In this document: positions 1 to 7,773 of the stretch, in pieces
How the letters are laid out: every line of letters starts with the position of its first letter
How positions within the stretch are numbered: the stretch's first letter is position 1
From: Edaphobacter aggregans DSM 19364
Lineage (GTDB): Bacteria; Acidobacteriota; Terriglobia; Terriglobales; Acidobacteriaceae
Assembly (NCBI RefSeq): GCF_000745965.1
Contig: NZ_JQKI01000042.1
Coordinates: 1-59,053, forward strand
Direction: 5' to 3'
DNA: 59,053 nt
Translations under genes and position numbers: made by a program
The notes under the pieces: model-generated
What the model was told of the DNA's origin: nothing
The model's input: only the letters and a program-made list of their open reading frames with translations
Database searches by the model: none

Positions 1-192
1 GAGCGTAGGGCCAGGATCAGAGCGACAGCATCGTCGGACGCGGTATCCGTATCGACTAACAACTTACGCAAGAACGCTCCCCCAACTCAGGTCCAACATA
101 GTGCAAACCCTCAGCAAGTTACAAACTTTGGAAATTCATTAGTCTCAGTTGGCGCTAAATCTCTAGTGCCGTATCGACAGCGCTCCGCGTGA
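1..192 (+). other. Open frame at window edge, possible 3' end of a gene
   Basis: Frame 1 is open from base 1 to a TGA at 190-192 (63 codons). The product is rich in Ser, Asn and Gln and matches no family I recognise. It could be the 3' end of a gene that starts outside the window, or chance. The stretch 193-462 that follows holds nothing I can name. Confidence 0.2.
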
Positions 193-462
193 AGGGATTC
201 GCGTTTGCCTGGGCACTTGGGCGGAGCGGTGTGGATACGGCGATTTGCGCTAAGCCGCTAGCGCGGTGGATGTATGGGGATTGAATGGACTTTGCGGGAA
301 GCTTCGTACAAGCTAAACACTTCCGCATTTGCTCCCGAATCTCGGGCAAATCCGGAAGTGAACCTCCGTAGTGCCTGAAAGTCCGGATTTCGGCAAGTTC
401 AGCTTTGAACTTACAGTTAAGTGAGATGAGAAGGTCCTTCGGATACGCGAGAGACTATGCGC

Positions 463-1503
463 ATGAAAACTCATCCGCAGTATTTCATCTCAAAATCACG
501 CAGAAGTTCCAAGGCCGGGATGACGATCGGGATCGACCTTGGGGACATCTGGAGCCATTAATGCACGCTCAACGAAGACGGCGAGGTGGTCGACCGAGGC
601 CGGTTCCAAACCAACCCGTCTGGAGTGGACAAGCGCTTCCGGGAACTCGAACGCGTCCGAGTTGCCATGGAGACCGGAACCCACTCGATCTGGGTCAGTG
701 AGCAGATCCAGGAGCTAGGCCACGAGGTGATCGTAGCCAACGTGCGCGAGCTGCGGTCCATCTCGCACAGCGACCGCAAGAGCGACCAGGTGGACCCCGA
801 GAAGATCGCCCGCTATGCACGGCTTGATCCGCAGATTCTGCGGCCGATCGCGCATCGCTCGGTGGCGCAGCAGGAGACGCTGACTCTGATCCGCGCTCGC
901 GACGTCCTGGTGCGTCTCCGAACCGGTGCGGTGAACTCGATACGCGGACTGGTCAAGCCCTGCGGGTATCGGCTGCCTGCGTCCTCCACACTGACCTTCG
1001 CGAAGCGTTGTCTGGCCGTGTTGCCGCCGGGTCTGGCTCAGGCGCTTGGCCCTCTACTCCATCAGATCGCCGATATGACGGTGAGATCAAGCAGTACGAC
1101 CGCGAAATCCAAAAGCTGACGGAGATATCCGGAGACGCAGGCGCTGATCAAGGTCTACGGTGTAGGCCATCTGACGGCGTTGACCTTCGTGCTGACACTG
1201 GGCAACAAGCAGCGCTTCCAGCGAAGTCGTGATGTCGGATGTTATCTCGGCCTGCGTCCGAGGCGCAGTCAGTCCGGCGACAGTGACCCACAGCTTGGAA
1301 TTACCAAAGCCGGTAACGGATACTTGCGACAGTTGCTGGTCGAGTGCGCCAACCATGTCATCGGGCCACACGGCAAAGACTCAACCTTGCGAAGATGGGG
1401 TCTCAGCCTGGGTGCCCGTGGCGGAAGCCATGCGCGAAGACGAGCCGTGGTGGCCGTCGCCCGCGGGAAAGCAGCCTTCCCCGTAAGGTCGCCCAGCAGG
1501 TAA
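463..1503 (+). pseudogene. IS110-family transposase, degenerate (copy A)
   Basis: This is a relative of the transposase at 34468-35553: the same blocks (GIDLGD, METGTHSIW, SHSDRKSDQVD, KPCGYRLPASST, CYLGLRPRRSQSGD) appear in order. The gene would start at ATG 463 or ATG 520. An ochre codon at 559-561 replaces the Tyr/Cys junction of the related copy, so translation would stop after about 32 residues. The frame then runs cleanly to about 1080, breaks near GATATGACGGTGAG, breaks again near 1125, and resumes to about 1440. The C-terminal end no longer matches the other copy. IS110 transposases are DEDD (RuvC-like) recombinases with a C-terminal serine domain. This copy cannot make a full protein. 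Only the gene relic is given; the element ends are not visible. Confidence 0.85.
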
Positions 1504-1944
1504 CCGGGCTGAAGTATGTAGACCTTCGTACTCTTGTACAAGCTGGCCGAGCCCCCGTACCTTTGACGTGCTTGTTCTAAACCTGAATCACCGGGTATTT
1601 AGTTTCAGTCATTTGCCTTGGAGTCGCGACCTCGTTTGAACCATGCTCTAATCGTGTCCTCCTGCAATGCTATTTGATAGCGAGATTTATTGAGTGGATG
1701 AGGTGTAGACGACCACGGACATCCGCACGCTCCTACGATTTCGCTGAAGGGTGACATACCATTACGACACAGCCCAGCTTCATTTCCGACTGCACTCCAC
1801 GCTATTCATGCGTTTTACGGGCGTCACGTTCTAAAGGCAAAGAACGGGATACAGAATCAGGACTCGACTATTTCGGCACGTCATTATAGCTTCGCAAGAG
1901 TCACGCTATGCCTAGGCTCCCAGTCTTTCCAACAGAAGCTCGCC
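1504..1944. other. Non-coding stretch between IS110 relic and glycosyltransferase
   Basis: No gene is supported here on either strand. The reading frame of the following glycosyltransferase is open back to a TGA at 1699-1701 but contains no ATG, GTG or TTG before 1945. The last part of this upstream reading (about 1897-1944) looks like genuine protein, so some of this stretch may once have been coding. Confidence 0.4.
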
Positions 1945-3129
1945 GTGACATTGGCGACCCGTGGAATGTTGCGCCGGGTCCTGTCCTTCGGTCTCGAGCT
2001 CGAAGTCCTCGACCCCGACGGCGCCAGCGACCTCAAGCAGGTTCGCAAATATCCACACTATCGAATTGCAAACCGTGTCCTGTGGGCAGCATGGCGGCGT
2101 CTACCAGCAACCAGTTATTCGGCTACACTTCCAGTTGTTTTCTCCTCCACCTATGCCGACTGGCTCATATCCCGATGGATCCCAACGAGCGATATATTTC
2201 ACGGCTGGGCCGGCCTCAGTCTCACCAGTCTGCGAGTTGCGAAACAGCACGGCGCTGTCACCATGCTGGAAAATCCAACCATGCATCCCTGCGACTGGCA
2301 GAAAGCTGTGCTCGAAGAGTGTGACACCTTCGGCGTCCGGCCCCGCGACTGCCGCGCCGTTCTGCCATCTCTCCTTATCGAGCGCATGGATCGGGAATAC
2401 ACCGTCTGCGACTTCATCATCGTGCCTTCTTCGCTAGCCCGCCAGAGCTTCGAGCAGTCGGGACATCCAGGCAAGGCCATCGTCGTCCACGCTGGCGTCG
2501 ATCATCATTTCTTCACCCCATCCGCCACGCCGCCATCCCAGGAGATCTTCCGCGTCTGTTACACCGGGCGCGTGGAGCTGGCCAAGGGAATCCCTTACCT
2601 GCTCCAGGCCTGGAAGCAGCTAGCCCTCCCTAACGCAGAGCTTGTCCTCATCGGTCAGGTAGCGCCGGAGCTCCGCTCCCTCGTGGCGAAGTATGCTCTT
2701 CCAAACGTCCGTTTCGTCGGTTTTCTTCCCGCCAGCCAGGTAGCGGACTGGTATCGAGCCTCAAATCTTTTTGCCTTCCCATCCGTAAATGAAGGCCTGG
2801 CCCGCGTCCTCCTCGAGGCCATGTCTTCGGGCCTTCCCATCGTCGCCACCAGCCGGTCAGGCGGAGAAGACTGCATCACACCCGGCTACGACGGCATCAT
2901 CGTCCCACCCCGAGACGCGACAGCCCTGGCAGATGCCATCCTTTGGCACTTCCGCAACCGCGAGCAATCGGCAATCATGGGCAAGGCAGCCAGGGTTACC
3001 ATCGAGCAGCGATTCACCGTGTCGCACTACGAAGAGCGAATGATCAGCGTCTACTCCTCCTGCAAGACTGAGGTCTCTCGCCAACCATCCAGCCACCGCG
3101 CTAGCGTCACCAACGCTCCGAAGGCTTAG
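1945..3129 (+). CDS. Glycosyltransferase family 4 (GT-B fold)
   Basis: A retaining GT4-type enzyme that would move a sugar from a nucleotide donor to a glycan or lipid acceptor at the cytoplasmic membrane. The C-terminal half is typical: CYTGRVELAKGIPYLLQAW at about 200-218, then the E-x7-E motif (Glu283 and Glu291 in EGLARVLLE), then the GG-E-C-ITPGYDGIIVPPRD donor-site region. The 394-residue length from GTG 1945 is near normal, but the N-terminal strand seems clipped. Upstream in the same frame the sequence reads RVTLCLGSQSFQQKLAVTLA, which continues the fold, yet no start codon precedes it. The start may have been lost, or a non-standard codon is used. It is followed by a membrane glycosyltransferase, suggesting a polysaccharide or glycolipid task. 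The sugar and acceptor are unknown. Confidence 0.8.
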   Translation: MTLATRGMLRRVLSFGLELEVLDPDGASDLKQVRKYPHYRIANRVLWAAWRRLPATSYSATLPVVFSSTYADWLISRWIPTSDIFHGWAGLSLTSLRVAKQHGAVTMLENPTMHPCDWQKAVLEECDTFGVRPRDCRAVLPSLLIERMDREYTVCDFIIVPSSLARQSFEQSGHPGKAIVVHAGVDHHFFTPSATPPSQEIFRVCYTGRVELAKGIPYLLQAWKQLALPNAELVLIGQVAPELRSLVAKYALPNVRFVGFLPASQVADWYRASNLFAFPSVNEGLARVLLEAMSSGLPIVATSRSGGEDCITPGYDGIIVPPRDATALADAILWHFRNREQSAIMGKAARVTIEQRFTVSHYEERMISVYSSCKTEVSRQPSSHRASVTNAPKA

Positions 3130-3232
3130 CCGTTTAGGCAGTTTAGCTTCGTTTACTGCTGCGGTTACTGTTTGGTCGTTCAGGGAGCGTCGTCTGAATT
3201 TGTTTCCCGATGTCGATCATGGCATCATTCCG

Positions 3233-4810
3233 ATGATGGTCTCTCCTATCATAGAATCCAAGCCGCCGCATACCGCAAAGCGCTCCCCTCGCTCTATTTT
3301 CGTCCTCTCATTCGCCGGCGCCCTGGTATTCCTCTACTTGCGAACCTTTCTGCTTCCCGCTATTCCCTTTGTAGGTACAGGTGACCAGATTCTGTTTTTC
3401 TCCCGGGCTGCGCGTGTCGTTCACGGCCAAGTTCCGTACCGCGACTTTTTCGAGCTTGTTCCTCCTGGCACTGACCTTCTCTATGCTGCAGCATTCCGCC
3501 TCTTCGGTATCCACGCTTGGGTCATGCAGGCTTGGGGCATCGCTATCGGGCTCGCTCTCTGCTGTGTCGTTACACGAATCGCCAGCAGGATACTCCGCGG
3601 ACCGCTTATCCTGCTTCCGGCCCTGTTGTTTCTTGTTTTTGACTTCAATAGCGCCCTCGACCTGACCCACCACTGGTACAGCACACTCGCCGCACTGGCT
3701 GCGGTCAGCATACTTATGGGTGGCGCAAGCTGGCAGCGAATCTTCGCTGCCAGCTCACTCTGCGGATTAGCCACCCTCTTTACTCAGACTCAGGGCGCAC
3801 TCATGTTTCTCTCTCTGGTCGTCTACCTGTTATGGCTCAAGCGGTCGGATGTCCAGGATTCCAGCACCCTAACGCAGTTCGCAGCTCTGCTTTTCCCATA
3901 CGCCCTGATACTCTCCTGGGTCCTCGGATATTACATCCACAAAGCGGGTTTCCGTACCATCTTCTTCGACCTCGTCTTATTTCCGCTGAGATTTCTGTCT
4001 TCCGGTGAAGTCAACTCGCCCCTAACCTATCTCCATCAGATCCCATCGGTACATGTACCGGCCGACATCATTCGTCTGATCCCTTTCGTCTTCGTCTATG
4101 CTCTTGTTCCCTATATCTATCTCGTCGGATTTCACCAACTGTGGCGTAGGCGCAAAGTGCTGCCTGTTAGCCTTCGGCAGCACCTCGTTCTTCTTCATCT
4201 GGTCGGTCTCGGCCTCTTCCTGGCTGTCGCCAGCGGTCCCAGATTCTTTCGTCTCAGCACGGTCGCTCCGCCTGCCATCCTTATCTGCACCTGGCTCATT
4301 AGCCAGCAGAGTCCCGCATGTCGGTTCGTCCGCAATCTATTATGCGTTTTGGCGGCTGTCTTTGCTCTGTTACTGCCGTTGCGCCGCCAGACTCAGTGGC
4401 ACGCCACTCTGAATTTGCCTATTGGCCAGACGGCCTTCAGCGACAGCTTCACCTTCCACGAATTTCAATGGCTCGCCCAACAAACCCATCCATCCGAGCT
4501 CTTCTTCAACAACTCCACCCTCTGCCTCTATCTCTCGTTGGACAATCCCACCGCCTCCGAGTTCGTTAACTACGATGACTTCACCCGGCCCGAGCAGGTA
4601 GCTGCGGTCATCCAGTCGCTCCAACGCCACCCGCCACACTTCATCGCATTGCTTCCGGAAAGCGCGACCTTCTCAGATGTTCACGACCATGCCGTACCTT
4701 TCCGTCAGTACATTTATGACAATTACCACTTGACCCAAATCTTCTACTTGAACGGCAGCTCGCGATACGAAGAACAACTCTGGGAACTCGGACCAAAACC
4801 ATTTGAGTGA
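3233..4810 (+). CDS. Integral membrane GT-C type glycosyltransferase-like protein
   Basis: A polytopic membrane protein of about 525 residues with roughly ten hydrophobic segments. Near the N-terminus it carries GTGDQILFFSRAARVVHGQVPYRDFFELVPPG, a layout seen in polyprenyl-phosphate-sugar dependent GT-C enzymes, where an acidic residue lies in the first periplasmic loop. The C-terminal part is soluble (FHEFQWLAQQTHPSELFF onwards) and probably periplasmic. I use ATG 3233 because the upstream TTG at 3200 has only a distant GGGAG. It lies about 100 bp after the GT4 gene on the same strand, so the two may act on one glycan. The donor and acceptor cannot be read from sequence. Confidence 0.7.
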   Translation: MMVSPIIESKPPHTAKRSPRSIFVLSFAGALVFLYLRTFLLPAIPFVGTGDQILFFSRAARVVHGQVPYRDFFELVPPGTDLLYAAAFRLFGIHAWVMQAWGIAIGLALCCVVTRIASRILRGPLILLPALLFLVFDFNSALDLTHHWYSTLAALAAVSILMGGASWQRIFAASSLCGLATLFTQTQGALMFLSLVVYLLWLKRSDVQDSSTLTQFAALLFPYALILSWVLGYYIHKAGFRTIFFDLVLFPLRFLSSGEVNSPLTYLHQIPSVHVPADIIRLIPFVFVYALVPYIYLVGFHQLWRRRKVLPVSLRQHLVLLHLVGLGLFLAVASGPRFFRLSTVAPPAILICTWLISQQSPACRFVRNLLCVLAAVFALLLPLRRQTQWHATLNLPIGQTAFSDSFTFHEFQWLAQQTHPSELFFNNSTLCLYLSLDNPTASEFVNYDDFTRPEQVAAVIQSLQRHPPHFIALLPESATFSDVHDHAVPFRQYIYDNYHLTQIFYLNGSSRYEEQLWELGPKPFE

Positions 4811-4906
4811 GTCTGTATTGGTAAATTCGTGGCTACGAACAAGCCCGGACGTCAGTTCCCCTCACTTCAATTTTGGATAGGAACTCTTCACGCCGCCTGC
4901 GGTTCT

Positions 4907-5287
4907 CTACCGTGTCTGCTTCCATTGCGTCACGCAGCCCAGATTCTGACATTGACTACAGCGCTTGCCGATATACAACCAGCGAATCTCGCCATCCTCG
5001 TACAGCGAAAAGCCAACCCCTACGTTGGCGATCTTCGAAGAACATTCGATACAGGTCCACTCAACTGGACGGGCTTCCTGCCAGTACTCCTCGCTATCAC
5101 ATAGAAGGTGTTCGACACCGCAGGATGCACAAACCCGCTTAGCGCATCCCTCGTCGTCGTCCGTTAGCAGGTAGAATCCGTCTCCACCACAATTACAAAT
5201 TGAGGATCGAAACTCATGATCAGATAGGCATCGGATGCAAACGCCTCTAACTTTTGCCTCAGCATTGAGCGTATCTCCCGCCCCCAA
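4907..5287 (-). CDS. Cysteine-rich, probably zinc-binding hypothetical protein
   Basis: A 126-residue protein with paired cysteines all along it: Cys17/Cys20, Cys31/Cys33, Cys53/Cys56, Cys79/Cys82 and Cys110/Cys113, plus Cys48, Cys63 and Cys118. The spacing suggests two or more zinc ribbons or treble-clef knuckles. There is no signal peptide and no membrane segment, so it should be cytosolic. The regular CxxC pairs argue that the frame is real and not a shadow. It is transcribed against its neighbours and sits inside the accessory island. I do not recognise the family. Nucleic-acid binding, or a small regulator or decoy for the island, are guesses only. Confidence 0.6.
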   Translation of the reverse strand: MGAGDTLNAEAKVRGVCIRCLSDHEFRSSICNCGGDGFYLLTDDDEGCAKRVCASCGVEHLLCDSEEYWQEARPVEWTCIECSSKIANVGVGFSLYEDGEIRWLYIGKRCSQCQNLGCVTQWKQTR

Positions 5288-5478
5288 ACTTGTGTCATTT
5301 GACCGAGTTTCGAACCTGTTTTACACATAGCTCTCGCGATTCCCACGAGCGGGCGCACCACTCACGCGGACATGTCAGCGCAGACTTACAGTCCGCCGGT
5401 AGTTTGGGATGCTGCCAGGGGAATTGTGGATCGGCAAATAGCACGTCTGATCGACCCTATGTAAGAAAGAGAGGACCG

Positions 5479-5721
5479 ATGGATCCCAATATTGAGAAGC
5501 TCCTGTATTCGCGTCAGGATGCCGCGGTGGCGCTCAGCGTCAGTCTCCGATCAATCGACTACCTGATTTCCGATGGTAAGCTGACCACTCGAAGGATCGG
5601 AAGGAAAACCCTGATACCAGTAACCGAGATTCGACGGTTTGCACGCGGAGACCATCCCGAAGGAATAAGAATGGACGCCCGGCGTACTTCACAATCCCAA
5701 CTCACAGGAAGTGGCAGTTGA
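5479..5721 (+). CDS. Excisionase-like helix-turn-helix protein (HTH_17 type)
   Basis: An 80-residue DNA-binding protein. Residues about 9-57 (YSRQDAAVALSVSLRSIDYL, then ISDGKLTTRRIGRKTLIPV) form the winged helix-turn-helix seen in excisionase/MerR-like HTH_17 proteins. I start it at ATG 5479, preceded by AGAAAGAGAGG, instead of at the earlier in-frame ATG 5290, because the upstream 63 residues are low quality. In integrative elements such a protein directs excision or represses the integrase. The tyrosine recombinase gene starts 200 bp downstream on the same strand, which fits an Xis-Int pair. Confidence 0.75.
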   Translation: MDPNIEKLLYSRQDAAVALSVSLRSIDYLISDGKLTTRRIGRKTLIPVTEIRRFARGDHPEGIRMDARRTSQSQLTGSGS

Positions 5722-5896
5722 CCCTCCCGGTATCTACCACAGTGCAAACGATTTCTGCAGGAGAGTGCCCCAAACATTACTGGAATGAGCAACCTTCCTG
5801 TTGCGGGGCACTATTGAAATACTCGCCCACTACCTTCGACGAGAGCCGCTCTGATAGACACTATCCAGTCCGAACCGGCATCACAAGTCTAAGCAG

Positions 5897-5922
5897 TTTT
5901 CAGGTGATCTTTTTCAGGTGAT
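5897..5922 (+). repeat. Direct repeat TTTTCAGGTGAT x2 in front of the integrase start
   Basis: The 12-mer TTTTCAGGTGAT occurs at 5897-5908 and again at 5911-5922, ending at the integrase ATG (5923). Each copy contains AGGTGA, a fair ribosome-binding site. The second copy is only a few bases from the start, so the first may be the one used. Confidence 0.5.
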
Positions 5923-7033
5923 ATGACGAGGCAGCATCGAGGCATGTCGCGATCGCATAAAAAGCTACGGGGGATCTACGAAAATCCGCCGGGATCGGGG
6001 ATCTTCTTCATCCAGTACTTCGACGTGGCCGGGAAACGCAGGCGCGAAAAGGCGGGCCGCAAGTCAGACGCTATTAACCTACTTGCTAAACGACGAACCG
6101 AGAAATTGCAACAGAGGAAACTCCCTGAGACTCTGCGCCGTGGATTAGTCACCTTCGATGAACTCGCCGAGGATGCGCTGGAACACAGCAGAGCCGAGAA
6201 CGGCGAAGCAACGTCGTATAACCTTGCGCTGAAGATCTCCGTTTTTCGTCATGAGTTCGGGAAACGTGCGGTGGAAGAAATCACAAAACAGGAGATCGTG
6301 CGTTTCTTGCAGGAGCAAGCGGAGGAACGCAATTGGTCCCCGGGAAGCGTAAACCGTTGGCAAGCAGCTCTATCGCTCATTTTCCGCGTTGGTATGGACA
6401 ACGGGAAAATCTCACTGAACCCCGCGGCCAAGATCAAGCGAAAGACAGAGAACAGAGGCCGCGTCCGCTTTCTATCCGCAAAGGAAGAGCAAGTACTGCG
6501 TAACGAAATTGCGAAGAGCTACCCCCAACATCTTTCCGCTTTTGAAGTCAGCATTCACACCGGAATACGTGCAGGAGAGCAATTTCGGATTCGGTGGTCC
6601 GATATCGATTTTGACCGGCGCATCCTAACCATCCCAAAGACGAAAAACGGGGACACTCGTCATATTCCTCTGAATCAGAAAGCGCTCTCGGCGTTCCGAC
6701 AGCTCCACAAGGATGGACCAGGTGCGGAGTGGGTTTTCGTGAACTCGGAGGGCAATCAGTTGCGCAATCAAAGAGACTGGTTCGATCGGGTTCTCGAGAA
6801 TACCAAGCTCCCTAACTACACTTGGCATTGCAATCGTCACACCTTTGCCAGTAGGCTGGTCATGGCAGGCGTGGATCTTCGCACCGTCGGTGAGCTGTTG
6901 GGTCACCGAAGCTTTCAAAATGACGCTGCGCTATGCCCATCTGGCTGCGGATCATAAACAGAGTGCAGTGGACCGGCTCTGCGATTCCGCACCTATAAGA
7001 CAACGTAGAACGGCCGGGAAGCACCTTCAGTAG
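5923..7033 (+). pseudogene. Tyrosine recombinase/integrase, frameshifted before the catalytic Tyr
   Basis: A phage/ICE-type integrase. An N-terminal Arm/SAM-like region (residues about 1-165) is followed by the catalytic domain: Arg216 (HTGIRAGEQ), His302-x-x-Arg305 (HCNRH) and His328 (LLGHRS). The frame then slips at an AAAA run (6917-6920). The expected GHRSFQMTLRYAHLA is split, with RYAHLAADHK in the +1 frame and its Tyr codon at 6932-6934. The zero frame ends at 6957 with an unrelated CPSGCGS tail and no nucleophile. One fewer A restores the whole protein to 7033. The gene is therefore inactive unless ribosomes slip at the A-run, or the extra A is a sequencing error. It sits 23 bp upstream of tRNA-Leu(UAG), typical of an integrase next to its attachment site. 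Confidence 0.85.
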
Positions 7034-7056
7034 AATTACCTGCTGAGGTAGGGGAT

Positions 7057-7140
7057 GCGGGAGTGGCGAAATGGCAGACGCACTTGGTTTAGGTCCAAGC
7101 GGAGCAATCCGTGGGGGTTCGAGTCCCTTCTCCCGCACCA
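7057..7140 (+). tRNA. tRNA-Leu (anticodon UAG), complete
   Basis: A full class II tRNA. The acceptor GCGGGAG (7057-7063) pairs with CTCCCGC (7130-7136), followed by A and an encoded CCA (7138-7140). The anticodon arm is CTTGG-TTTAGGT-CCAAG with TAG at 7090-7092. A long variable arm follows (CGGAGCAATCCGT). The T stem GGGGG/CCCTT contains two G-U pairs. It reads CUA and, by wobble, other CUN leucine codons. It begins 23 bp after the integrase frame ends. It differs in sequence from the truncated tRNA-Leu(UAG) at 7369. Confidence 0.95.
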
Positions 7141-7368
7141 AATAAACACGATTGCCTTCGGCGGTCGGCAACATGCTTCACGTTTTCGTTTTACGCCCGA
7201 CCAACAGTTCAGCAATTCAGTTGGTCTGCAGATGTATGATCGATCGAGAGCGCTTTGAAAGCTCTCCCTAACGGATGGAACCGCGCAATTGAAAAATCGA
7301 AGTGCCACCGCTTGTGCCACCAGTTGGAAATTATTTCTGTAACTGTTGATTTTGCAGTAGATAGCCGC

Positions 7369-7433
7369 TAGACGCACCAGACTTAGGATCTGGCGGGGCA
7401 ACCCGTGGGGGTTCAAGTCCCCCTTTCGCACCA
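7369..7433 (+). other. 3' two thirds of a second tRNA-Leu (UAG): likely attachment-site scar
   Basis: From TAGACGCACC onward the sequence is a canonical tRNA-Leu: anticodon arm CCAGA-CTTAGGA-TCTGG with TAG at 7384-7386, a variable arm, a T arm GGGGG-TTCAAGT-CCCCC, the acceptor 3' strand CTTTCGC, then ACCA. The matching 5' acceptor strand (GCGAAAG) and most of the D arm are missing. The sequence before 7369 is unrelated. Such a 3' tRNA fragment beside an integrase is what tRNA-targeted integration leaves at one end of an island. The island would then extend leftwards from here, with its far end outside the window. Less likely, this is a simple deletion relic. Confidence 0.75.
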
Positions 7434-7454
7434 ATCTCTTTTGAAAGCGACACC

Positions 7455-7763
7455 ATGAGTCAGTCCAAGCCGCCCGCCGAGCCCAAGCTCAACCTCTCCA
7501 CCACACCGGACTACCGCGACGGCTACGCCAACAGCGTCCAGGTCCGCATGTCCGTCTGGGACTTCCTGCTCGTCTTCGGAACTATGACACAAGACTCCCC
7601 CGACGAGCTCAGCGTCAAAAACTTCCAGGGCATTTACCTCAGCCCCCAGCAGGCTAAAGCCCTCGTCAACGTCCTGGCCCACAACCTCGCCCAGTACGAG
7701 CAGGCGTTCGGCCCCATCGCGCTCGATCAGCAAGTCCCTCAGCCCGGCGGTCCCGTCCACTAA
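7455..7763 (+). CDS. DUF3467 family protein
   Basis: A 102-residue soluble protein with the DUF3467 pattern: YANSVQVRMSVWDFLLVFG (about 24-42), then the ELSVKNFQGIYLSPQQAKALVNVLAHNL block (about 51-79). Members are small, all-beta/alpha proteins of unknown function, common in Acidobacteriota and Bacteroidota. The start ATG 7455 is the first in frame. It begins 21 bp after the truncated tRNA-Leu and ends 10 bp before the next gene, so it opens the + strand operon. Confidence 0.85.
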   Translation: MSQSKPPAEPKLNLSTTPDYRDGYANSVQVRMSVWDFLLVFGTMTQDSPDELSVKNFQGIYLSPQQAKALVNVLAHNLAQYEQAFGPIALDQQVPQPGGPVH

Positions 7764-7773
7764 AGCCAAGCGC

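Noticed and set aside
155..349. Minus-strand ORF of 64 aa
   Set aside because: No motif, no ribosome site and no neighbour that would support it.
7036..7434. Minus-strand frame containing GRRDSNPHGL
   Set aside because: This is the well-known false protein from reading tRNA-Leu genes backwards; both copies of the motif fall on the tRNA and the tRNA fragment.
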